Shown piece after piece: positions 6,876 through 12,277 of a stretch of 21,537 nt of DNA; position 1 is the first letter of the stretch, and every line of letters starts with the position of its first letter. The stretch is from JAPLKB01 sp964429485. GTDB taxonomy: Bacteria; Desulfobacterota; Syntrophorhabdia; Syntrophorhabdales; Syntrophorhabdaceae. The notes under the pieces are model-generated. The model ran no database searches. It saw only the letters and a program-made list of their open reading frames with translations, and was not told where the DNA came from. The position numbers and the translations under genes are program-made. Location: positions 1 to 21,537 of the forward strand of contig CAYSBW010000033.1 of the NCBI GenBank assembly GCA_964429485.1. Reading direction: 5' to 3'.

Positions 6876-7586
6876 TTAAAATGCCATTTCCGGTTTCCAG
6901 ACTTTCCATACTTTCCCAACAAGGGCAGGGCCTGGCTGAAGAGTTACTCTGCCGGGTTGCCATCCTGATGGTGTTACTTCTTCTGTTGCCCTGACATGCT
7001 GGAATGCTTTTACCTGTCTTATAAATTCAGTAATATTTCTGCCTACCGGCGGTGTAAGAACCTCCATGGCTTGAATAATTCCATCCGGGTCAATAATAAA
7101 ACGTCCCCGAATATCTACTCCTGCTTCTTCATCGTAGACCCCGTATACTTTTCCTATCAGGCCTCCTCCATCAGATAGCATGGGGAATGGTATATTTCCG
7201 GAAATCATTTTAGATAGTTCTTCTTCGTCCCATATTTTGTGGACAAAACGGCTGTCTGTGCTTACAGATAGTACCTGAACACCCAATGCTTTGAGTTCTT
7301 CATTTTTAACGGCGACCGCCGATATTTCGGTCGGTCAGACAAAGGTAAAATCTCCTGGATAAAAACATAGAACAACCCACTTTCCTTTATATTCTGAAAG
7401 AGTAATATTCTTAAATCCACCGTCAACATATGCATTTGCTTCAAAATCAGGGGCAGGTTTGCCGACCCTTGCTGTCATGATAACCTCCTTTGGTTGATTC
7501 ATTACTGATGATTCCGTAGATTCCTGTTTTTGCATTCCTATAGGGCCTTTTGCCGGTTTTACGCATGAATCTTTAGGTTCTGCCAT
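6876..7586 (-). CDS. Selenocysteine-containing peroxiredoxin (AhpC/TSA family), in-frame TGA read as Sec
   Basis: Thiol/selenol-dependent peroxidase. The frame is continuous from 7586 to 6876 apart from one TGA (7337-7335) in FYPGDFTFV-U-PTEISAVAV. That is exactly the peroxidatic Cys position of the Prx family (FTFVCPTE). Sequence after the TGA is fully Prx-like: VLSVSTDSRFVHKIW, PFPMLSDGGGLIGKVYGV, GRFIIDPDGIIQ. A SECIS-like hairpin follows the TGA. The usual resolving-Cys motif EVCP is EVTP here, so no C-terminal resolving cysteine is present. Two starts each have an AGGAGG 6 bases upstream: ATG at 7586 (236 residues, Sec84) and ATG at 7478 (200 residues, Sec48). The second matches the normal Prx N-terminus (MTARVGKPAPDF). 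Sec peroxiredoxins are known from several anaerobes. A nonsense pseudogene is unlikely given the intact 3' half. Confidence 0.88.
7310..7336 (-). promoter_or_regulatory. SECIS-like stem-loop following the Sec UGA codon
   Basis: In the minus-strand mRNA, 17 bases after the UGA comes a GGUC tetraloop closed by CGGC/GCCG (7321-7310). In E. coli fdhF the SelB-binding loop also presents GGUC, 18 bases after its UGA (from memory of that gene). A competing hairpin, GACCG-a-CCGA-AAUA-UCGG-CGGUC, begins within the UGA itself (7336-7314). Confidence 0.6.
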
Positions 7587-7647
7587 TGTATCCTCCTTTG
7601 ATTAATACAGTATTTGCTGCTATAACTATCTTTGCGTTTTCTGTCAT
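7573..7647 (-). CDS. 24-residue leader peptide overlapping the peroxiredoxin start
   Basis: ATG at 7647 follows a strong AAAGGAGG at a good distance. The frame (MTENAKIVIAANTVL...) ends at a TAA 14 bases inside the peroxiredoxin gene, in a different frame. The peroxiredoxin ribosome-binding site lies within this small frame, so translation of the two may be coupled. The peptide matches nothing I recognise. It could be a coupling leader rather than a functional product. Confidence 0.4.
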   Translation of the reverse strand: MTENAKIVIAANTVLIKGGYNGRT

Positions 7648-7999
7648 TTCACCTCCTTTCCTGATGTTTAATTGCCTTTGAAAAAAAGCTTTATCAGCAA
7701 AATGCTAAGAGAGTCTTTTTTTTACAGAACTTGACTGTCTTTTTGTGGCATATATTTTTAACCTTTTTATTTGTATTAATATTTAAGATTGTTTTTCTAC
7801 CTGTATAATATTGAGCAGGGGTGGTTATCCTGGCAGAAGAACCTGTCCCTGTATGCCCCTTACTGATGGTAATGCTATAACATTGCATAGTTATTCCTTT
7901 TATGCATATTATCAGATGTTATGAATATGAATATATTATGCAGTAAATAAAAATCTTTTCAAAGCATTTTATGCAATATCTTTAATAGTTTCTATTTGA
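7648..7999. other. 352-bp intergenic region upstream of the peroxiredoxin
   Basis: Separates the MBL gene end (8000) from the peroxiredoxin leader. It is very AT-rich except for a GC-richer island at about 7808-7865. A 64-codon minus-strand frame (7888-7694) has an AAAAGGAA before its ATG, but the predicted peptide ends in a Lys-rich tail and resembles no family I know, so it is not called as a gene. Neither a copy of the PerR palindrome nor a clear terminator for the MBL transcript is visible. Confidence 0.4.
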
Positions 8000-8710
8000 T
8001 TAAACTTCTATGGTTTGTCCTACAGCAATATCAAGGTAGTTTTCTTTGTATAATTTCCTAAAGATATTTTTAGCATCACTTCCGGTGCAATGGCTTGGTC
8101 CTATGCATTGCACATTTAGTTTTTTTAATTCATTGCTTATCTGTTCAATCTTGCGCTCAGATTCATTGAAAAGATGAAACCCACCCATTACAAGATAAAT
8201 GTTTCTTTTAATATGTTCCTTTATATACTTTACAATCTTAATTATACCTGGATGGGCGCATCCGGTTAAAATTGTTAACCCCTTTTCAGTATTCAGAATA
8301 AGAACCTGCTCGGAAGTGCAATTGAAACCAAAGTTACCCTTTATTTGCCCTGTTGTGTATATGCTATCGGTGATTTTTCTAAATGAGTCAGCCTCTGTTA
8401 TTTTGCATGAGTAATTTTTAGCCTTGTTTTTGAACTCCTGGCTGAAGTCAGGACAAATATACAGATCTAAATCTTGATTTTGATTGAGCAAATTCCAGAG
8501 CCCGCTTGTGTGATCAAAATGATCATGGGAGATAACGATCGTATTTATATCCGCAATTTTTACACCCATAAGATTCATGTTATATAACAGGTATACAGGA
8601 TTTTCCCCTGTATCAAAAAGTATTTTATTGTCAATGAGACAGGAAATTCCCCAGCCGGTGAAAAATTTATTTCCGTTTTTTTCAGCATCAAAAAGTATTT
8701 TAATTTTCAT
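8000..8710 (-). CDS. MBL-fold metallohydrolase (COG1237-like)
   Basis: A 236-residue metallo-beta-lactamase-fold protein. The metal motif SHDHFDHTSG starts near residue 61. Further ligands are likely in LTGCAHPGI and in GPSHCTG near the C-terminus, and the early LFDTGENP segment is typical of the fold. It resembles the group annotated as methyl-4-(beta-D-ribofuranosyl)aminobenzene 5'-phosphate synthase-like (COG1237), whose members are functionally diverse; the name should not be taken as the reaction here. It is the last gene of the five-gene minus-strand operon, starting 18 bases after the radical SAM stop with AAAGGAG upstream. No signal peptide is seen, so it is cytoplasmic. The context suggests a step in handling a metal or sulfur cofactor (inference). 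Confidence 0.85.
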   Translation of the reverse strand: MKIKILFDAEKNGNKFFTGWGISCLIDNKILFDTGENPVYLLYNMNLMGVKIADINTIVISHDHFDHTSGLWNLLNQNQDLDLYICPDFSQEFKNKAKNYSCKITEADSFRKITDSIYTTGQIKGNFGFNCTSEQVLILNTEKGLTILTGCAHPGIIKIVKYIKEHIKRNIYLVMGGFHLFNESERKIEQISNELKKLNVQCIGPSHCTGSDAKNIFRKLYKENYLDIAVGQTIEV

Positions 8711-8728
8711 AAAGCTTACAACTCCTTT

Positions 8729-9505
8729 TCACACCTTTCCCCTTCTTTTTAATGTGTCTTTATCGCTTATAGATTGGACTGCTTTTTTATGACTTTCATA
8801 GACGGAGATGGAATTTAAACCGTCGAAAAGATTTTTAATACAGGATAACTCTTCAATACCGAGTGGTTGAACACCACAGGGTCTTAATGGAGTATTGATT
8901 TGTACTTCATCAGGACAAATTTCTTTTGATATTTTTGCTATATTTGCAGCATGTGGAGCATTCTCCTTTGTGAACATAATCTGGAGTGCCAATTTCCCGT
9001 TGAAATTCCTTTTGAATTCCTTTATGCCCTCAATAATCACATCAAACTTTATGTTTTTAACGGGTTGATTTATAACTGCCAAAGATTCCTGAGAAGAAGC
9101 ATCAAGCTTTGCTATGACGAAATCAGCAAGGGATAATTCCTCAAGAACATCCTGCCGGTTTATTATTGATGAATTGGTAATTACTGCAATTGGTTCCTTC
9201 CGTATCTTTTTTATTGTTTTAATAATATATCCGAGATTACTTGCCAATGTAGGTTCGCCTCTGCCTGAAACGGTAATATAGTCTATAGAGATGCTGGCAG
9301 GCAATATTTCCAACTCCTTTGCAATCTCTTCCTCTGAGATATATAATTGCCTTGTTGAAGAGAATATTTTTGTTTTTCCGAGTTGACAGTACAGACAGTC
9401 ATAGCTGCATATTTTTTCTTTCTGGGATAAAGGGTCTATTCCAAGTGAGCTGCCCACTCTCCACGAGGGAACAGGGCCATAGATATATTTAAGCTTATGT
9501 TCCAT
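8729..9505 (-). CDS. Radical SAM protein (COG0731-like)
   Basis: A 258-residue radical SAM enzyme. The [4Fe-4S] motif is CSYDCLYC (Cys33, Cys37, Cys40) after the conserved GPVPSWRVGSSLGID segment. The SAM-binding region contains ITVSGRGEPTLA. This N-terminus is typical of the COG0731 'Fe-S oxidoreductase' proteins related to the wyosine synthase group. In bacteria such proteins often occur beside NifX-family and MBL genes, and their substrate is unknown. The ATG at 9505, 6 bases after AGGAGG, is preferred over an in-frame TTG at 9523. It sits between the Met/Gly-tailed NifX-like gene and the MBL gene, suggesting a maturation or modification step in the same pathway (inference). Confidence 0.87.
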   Translation of the reverse strand: MEHKLKYIYGPVPSWRVGSSLGIDPLSQKEKICSYDCLYCQLGKTKIFSSTRQLYISEEEIAKELEILPASISIDYITVSGRGEPTLASNLGYIIKTIKKIRKEPIAVITNSSIINRQDVLEELSLADFVIAKLDASSQESLAVINQPVKNIKFDVIIEGIKEFKRNFNGKLALQIMFTKENAPHAANIAKISKEICPDEVQINTPLRPCGVQPLGIEELSCIKNLFDGLNSISVYESHKKAVQSISDKDTLKRRGKV

Positions 9506-9580
9506 TAGTATTCCTCCTGACAAAGAAAATTTTATGCAATCAAGATGCTACATATATTTGCCTGATACTGTTTTGTAAAT

Positions 9581-10183
9581 TCATGGTTTTTTGTTGTCAG
9601 GGAGAGACGGATTTCTGCCCGGTTCTTTCATTTTACTTAATTCCTTCTCTTCCTGTTCTGCTGACATTGGTGAACCTGCTGGTGAACCTGCAATGGGCAA
9701 ACCTCCCATACCGCCTCCCATGCCACGACCCATACCGCCTCCCATGCCACGACCCATACCACGACCCATGCCAGGAGTGGCGCCTGCCGGGATAGAAATA
9801 TCCGGGGTGTTTAAGTTTGCTTGTGTTCCGAAATGGCCTGCCACATTAGGTTGTTCTGTAGCTGAAAGGAGTCCGTTCTTGAATTTTTGGACTGCATCAT
9901 AGATTGTACCTGAACAATTGACTATAACTTTTATCCCTGCAGCAGAAAGTGTCTGGTGAGCATTAGGTCCGCAGTTGCCTGTAAGAACATATTGTGTACC
10001 TTTTTCAGCAAGCACTTGAGCTGCTTTAATGCCGGCTCCGCTTCCAAGAAAAACGCCGGGATTTTCGATGGTTTCAAAGCTTAAATCATCTGAATTTACA
10101 ACGATAAAATAAGGACATCTCCCAAAACGGGGGTCAAGGATGGAATCAAGAGACCTGCCTTCTGAAGTAACTGCTATTTTCAT
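9581..10183 (-). CDS. NifX/NifB-type cofactor-binding domain protein with Met/Gly-rich tail
   Basis: Residues 1-115 form a dinitrogenase Fe-Mo cofactor-binding (NifX/NifB C-terminal) domain: MKIAVTSEGRSLDSILDPRFGRCPYFIVV, LGSGAGIKAAQVLAEKG, LTGNCGPNAHQTLSAAGI. Members of this family carry iron-molybdenum or other heterometal clusters; the orange protein of Desulfovibrio (Mo-Cu) is one example. From about residue 135 it continues into an unusual tail of repeated GMGRGMGGGM units, encoded by tandem DNA repeats, then a charged end rich in Glu and Lys. The Met-rich stretch could bind soft metals such as Cu (inference). AAGGAGG precedes the ATG. The 111-base gap to the upstream DUF5320 gene contains a strong hairpin. 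Confidence 0.88.
   Translation of the reverse strand: MKIAVTSEGRSLDSILDPRFGRCPYFIVVNSDDLSFETIENPGVFLGSGAGIKAAQVLAEKGTQYVLTGNCGPNAHQTLSAAGIKVIVNCSGTIYDAVQKFKNGLLSATEQPNVAGHFGTQANLNTPDISIPAGATPGMGRGMGRGMGGGMGRGMGGGMGGLPIAGSPAGSPMSAEQEEKELSKMKEPGRNPSLPDNKKP
9706..9775. repeat. Tandem 24-bp repeat encoding the Gly/Met-rich tail
   Basis: Two exact 24-bp units (9706-9729 and 9730-9753) are followed by a degenerate third. They encode alternating Gly-Met-Gly-Arg / Gly-Met-Gly-Gly residues of the NifX-like protein. Copy number is probably prone to slippage. Confidence 0.8.
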
Positions 10184-10212
10184 AAAAACCTCCTTGGATT
10201 CTTATTTAAAAA

Positions 10213-10265
10213 GATAACCGGGGTTAGTATCTAAATTAAACATGGTAATTGCAACCCCGGTTATC
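10213..10265 (-). terminator. Intercistronic hairpin inside the NifX operon
   Basis: A perfect 13-bp inverted repeat, GATAACCGGGGTT / AACCCCGGTTATC, with a 27-base loop lies between the DUF5320 and second NifX-like genes. There is no T-run directly after it. It could be a leaky terminator or a processing/stability element giving different levels of upstream and downstream products. Confidence 0.55.
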
Positions 10266-10294
10266 CGGTAATCAACAGAACATCAAGTTGAATA

Positions 10295-10678
10295 TCACTG
10301 CTTTTTTGTCTCCAACTCTTCTATTCTTTTGCGTATGTCTTCCAGCGCCCCGGCAAGGTATTCTGCCTGACCCTTAAGCGCATCCATTTCCTGTTCTTTT
10401 GTCATTGCCGATATGTTGTTTGGTGCACCATAGTTCATATTGGGGATAAAAGGATTACCCCATGCCTGCCATCCGCCGGCTGCTCTTTGCCAGCCAGGCA
10501 ATCCGGTTGCATAAAACCTGTTTCTGAAACCTCGTCCGCCACCTCGTCTTCCGCCCCAGTATCCTCTTACCTGGTTAGGATTTCCAAAACCAGGTGTTGC
10601 ATATCCCGCGCAGTAACCTGCTGCGCGTCCAGTCATAGGACCCATTCCGGAAGGGCCTGTCCCGTCTCCTCTTGGCAT
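10295..10678 (-). CDS. DUF5320 family protein
   Basis: A 127-residue small protein with the typical DUF5320 opening MPRGDGTGPSGMGPMTGRAAGYCAGY. A Gly/Arg-rich middle (YWGGRRGGGRGFRNRF) follows, and the C-terminal 35 residues (TKEQEMDALKGQAEYLAGAL and on) look like an amphipathic coiled coil. The function of DUF5320 is not known. Genes of this family are commonly found beside NifX-family proteins in anaerobic bacteria and archaea, as here. AAAGGAGG precedes the ATG, and the gene starts 17 bases after the first NifX-like stop. A role as a small scaffold or assembly partner for the NifX-like proteins is plausible but unproven. Confidence 0.85.
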   Translation of the reverse strand: MPRGDGTGPSGMGPMTGRAAGYCAGYATPGFGNPNQVRGYWGGRRGGGRGFRNRFYATGLPGWQRAAGGWQAWGNPFIPNMNYGAPNNISAMTKEQEMDALKGQAEYLAGALEDIRKRIEELETKKQ

Positions 10679-10695
10679 AATGATACCTCCTTTTA

Positions 10696-11100
10696 TTAAA
10701 TTTTGTGCCCTGTCAGCACTTTATGTCTTCCCCGGCCACCGTGAAAACGATGTCTCTGCTGTTTATTGCAAAATCCGGGCATGAAGAAGCTGCTATTAGC
10801 TAATTGACCGCGAAAAAACGCCGATTTGACAGTTTCAACATCTCCACATATAAAACCGATAACATGAATGCCCGTGTTTATAAGAGTTTCTTCCAGTGTT
10901 CGCGAGATTGCTCCACAAATAAGCACATCAATTCCAAGGGTTGTAACTTCTTTTACCCGGTCGAATAAAACACGCCCAGTCAGTAATATGTTTTCCCTTT
11001 TTATCTCTTTCCCTTTTTCAACATGAATAAGATAGAGATTATTGGAAACATCAAATACAGGTGATATACGGTTTTGCCAATATGCAATTGCTATCTTCAC
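10696..11100 (-). CDS. NifX/NifB-type cofactor-binding domain protein (first gene of the sigma-54 operon)
   Basis: 134 residues. The N-terminal 100 form the NifX/NifB-like domain: MKIAIAYWQNRISPVFDVS, then GIDVLICGAISRTLEETL and GIHVIGFICGDVE. The C-terminal tail is rich in His and Arg (NKQQRHRFHGGRGRHKV), a possible metal-binding extension distinct from the Met/Gly tail of its paralogue two genes downstream. The start is GTG at 11100, chosen because the family begins MKIAIA at this point. No ribosome-binding site precedes it. The sigma-54 promoter at 11112-11127 would start transcription at about 11101, so the mRNA is predicted to be leaderless. A Mo-containing cluster carrier or chaperone role is inferred from the family and the MoaA/Mo-uptake neighbourhood. 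Confidence 0.85.
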   Translation of the reverse strand: MKIAIAYWQNRISPVFDVSNNLYLIHVEKGKEIKRENILLTGRVLFDRVKEVTTLGIDVLICGAISRTLEETLINTGIHVIGFICGDVETVKSAFFRGQLANSSFFMPGFCNKQQRHRFHGGRGRHKVLTGHKI

Positions 11101-11111
11101 AATAAAAAATA

Positions 11112-11127
11112 TGCAATCAGCGTGCCA
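11112..11127 (-). promoter_or_regulatory. Sigma-54 (-24/-12) promoter of the NifX/radical SAM operon
   Basis: Minus-strand TGGCACG-CTGA-TTGCA matches the consensus TGGCACG-N4-TTGCW at every fixed position. Predicted start is about 11101, immediately before the GTG start codon. Confidence 0.85.
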
Positions 11128-11136
11128 AAAAATCGC

Positions 11137-11156
11137 ATATAGATAAAAATCTATAT
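11137..11156. promoter_or_regulatory. AT-rich dyad between the divergent sigma-54 promoters
   Basis: ATATAGAT-aaaa-ATCTATAT is an 8-bp perfect inverted repeat lying just upstream of the minus-strand promoter. Its TATA-rich half-sites vaguely recall ModE operators, but spacing and flanks do not match well. The bound factor is unknown. Confidence 0.35.
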
Positions 11157-11203
11157 ATGTTAGACTGTTAGAGATAATTAGCTATGTTTACAATCAGCAT
11201 ATC

Positions 11204-11218
11204 ATTGCAATAAGCAAT
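11204..11218. promoter_or_regulatory. Candidate activator site, ATTGC-N5-GCAAT
   Basis: ATTGC-aataa-GCAAT dyad placed about 80 bp upstream of the minus-strand sigma-54 promoter and 145 bp upstream of the plus-strand one, a normal distance for sigma-54 enhancer sites. Confidence 0.4.
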
Positions 11219-11233
11219 TAATAGATTTAGATA

Positions 11234-11247
11234 ACATTGCACAATGT
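11234..11247. promoter_or_regulatory. Candidate activator site, ACATTG-CA-CAATGT
   Basis: A perfect 14-bp palindrome in the shared regulatory region, containing the same ATTGCA/CAAT core as the dyad 16 bp to its left. Confidence 0.4.
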
Positions 11248-11362
11248 AATAAATAAGGTTTTGTTGAACGAGTTGTTAAGCTTCTGTCTGATCCTTGTAA
11301 TTATGTAAAAATAGTTGTTAAAATAGATATTTGTGCGGTTTATCCAGTCATAATAATGGTTA

Positions 11363-11378
11363 TGGCATGATAATTGCT
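11363..11378 (+). promoter_or_regulatory. Sigma-54 (-24/-12) promoter of the DUF89-moaA operon
   Basis: TGGCATG-ATAA-TTGCT differs from the TGGCACG-N4-TTGCW consensus at one position and keeps the essential GG and GC with correct spacing. Predicted start is about 11389, 9 bases before the DUF89 ATG. Confidence 0.75.
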
Positions 11379-11397
11379 ATATTAAAAGAAATTAGTT

Positions 11398-12252
11398 ATG
11401 AAAACCTCAATTGATTGTATACCCTGTTTTGTCAGACAGACAATAGATGCTGCACGTTATGTGTCAGATGATCCGTATATCCACGAGAGTGTGCTTTGTG
11501 AGATACTCCGGTCCCTGACCTGCATTGACCTTGACCAGTCACCACCTGTTACAGGCCAGTTGATACACAGGAGGATTCGTGAATTAACTGGAAATTCCGA
11601 TCCCTACAAAGAAACAAAAGACCGTTTCAATCATTTTGTCGCAGGTTTGTTGCCTGAGCTTAAAACAAGGGTGATCAGCAGTCGGGATCCTTTGGAAACA
11701 TCAGTTCGTCTTGCAATCATGGGGAATGTTATTGATTTTGGTCCAAAAAACAACCTTACAGAAAATGATATAAGGTTAAGCATAATTGAAGCTATTAGCG
11801 GAGAATTTAACTTTGATATTGAAAGTCTGCGAAGTTCAATTGATAAGGCAGCAAAGATACTTTATCTGGCTGATAATGCCGGTGAGATTTTTTTTGATCG
11901 CCTCCTTATTGAAGAACTTCCCCTTGACCGTGTTGTTCTTGCTGTCCGAGGCGGGCCTGTTATAAATGATGCTACACTTGACGATGCTTACACGGCAGGC
12001 CTTCATAAAATTGTCAGGGTAATTGATAATGGTTCCGATGCCCCTGGAACGATACTGAGTGATTGCAGCGCTGAATTCCGGAAATGTTTTAAAGAGGCTG
12101 ATCTTATAATTTCAAAAGGACAGGGTAATTATGAGTCCTTAAACGATGTACAGGCAAATATTTTTTTTCTGTTTAGAATTAAATGTTCCTTAGTGGCTTT
12201 GCATACAGGAATTGAAACTGGAACAAATGTCCTTATTGGAACAAAAAAATAA
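11398..12252 (+). CDS. DUF89 family protein (damage-control phosphatase-like)
   Basis: 284 residues, a normal length for the prokaryotic DUF89/COG1578 group. It starts with the typical MKTSIDCIPCFVRQ, whose paired Cys residues are conserved in this subgroup. The metal-binding core includes YLADNAGEIFFDRLL, GGPVINDAT, DNGSDAPGT and SKGQGNYESL. DUF89 proteins studied elsewhere are metal-dependent phosphatases acting on damaged or side-product phosphometabolites. The substrate here is unknown. The gene follows a sigma-54 promoter with a predicted 9-base leader and no clear ribosome-binding site. It lies 25 bases upstream of moaA, which suggests a link to molybdopterin synthesis, perhaps clearing a faulty phosphorylated intermediate (inference). 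Confidence 0.87.
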   Translation: MKTSIDCIPCFVRQTIDAARYVSDDPYIHESVLCEILRSLTCIDLDQSPPVTGQLIHRRIRELTGNSDPYKETKDRFNHFVAGLLPELKTRVISSRDPLETSVRLAIMGNVIDFGPKNNLTENDIRLSIIEAISGEFNFDIESLRSSIDKAAKILYLADNAGEIFFDRLLIEELPLDRVVLAVRGGPVINDATLDDAYTAGLHKIVRVIDNGSDAPGTILSDCSAEFRKCFKEADLIISKGQGNYESLNDVQANIFFLFRIKCSLVALHTGIETGTNVLIGTKK

Positions 12253-12277
12253 CACGACAACAAAGAGGAAAACCACC

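Noticed and set aside
6876..7586. Peroxiredoxin as a nonsense-mutated pseudogene or two genes
   Set aside because: The only interruption is a TGA exactly at the peroxidatic residue, both halves are well conserved, and a SECIS-like hairpin follows.
9706..9775. CRISPR-like repeat
   Set aside because: Units are directly adjacent without spacers and encode a Gly/Met repeat in a coding frame.
9583..9902. Plus-strand Pro-rich ORFs opposite the NifX-like gene
   Set aside because: They are shadows of the Gly/Met repeat read on the wrong strand; there is no ribosome-binding site and the NifX domain is clear on the minus strand.
11137..11156. ModE operator
   Set aside because: TATA-rich half-sites are suggestive given the Mo context, but arm sequence and 4-base spacing do not fit the ModE consensus; kept only as an unassigned dyad.
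12212..12277. Longer MoaA start overlapping DUF89
   Set aside because: The ATG at 12278 matches the MoaA N-terminus; the upstream residues are the DUF89 3' end in another frame.
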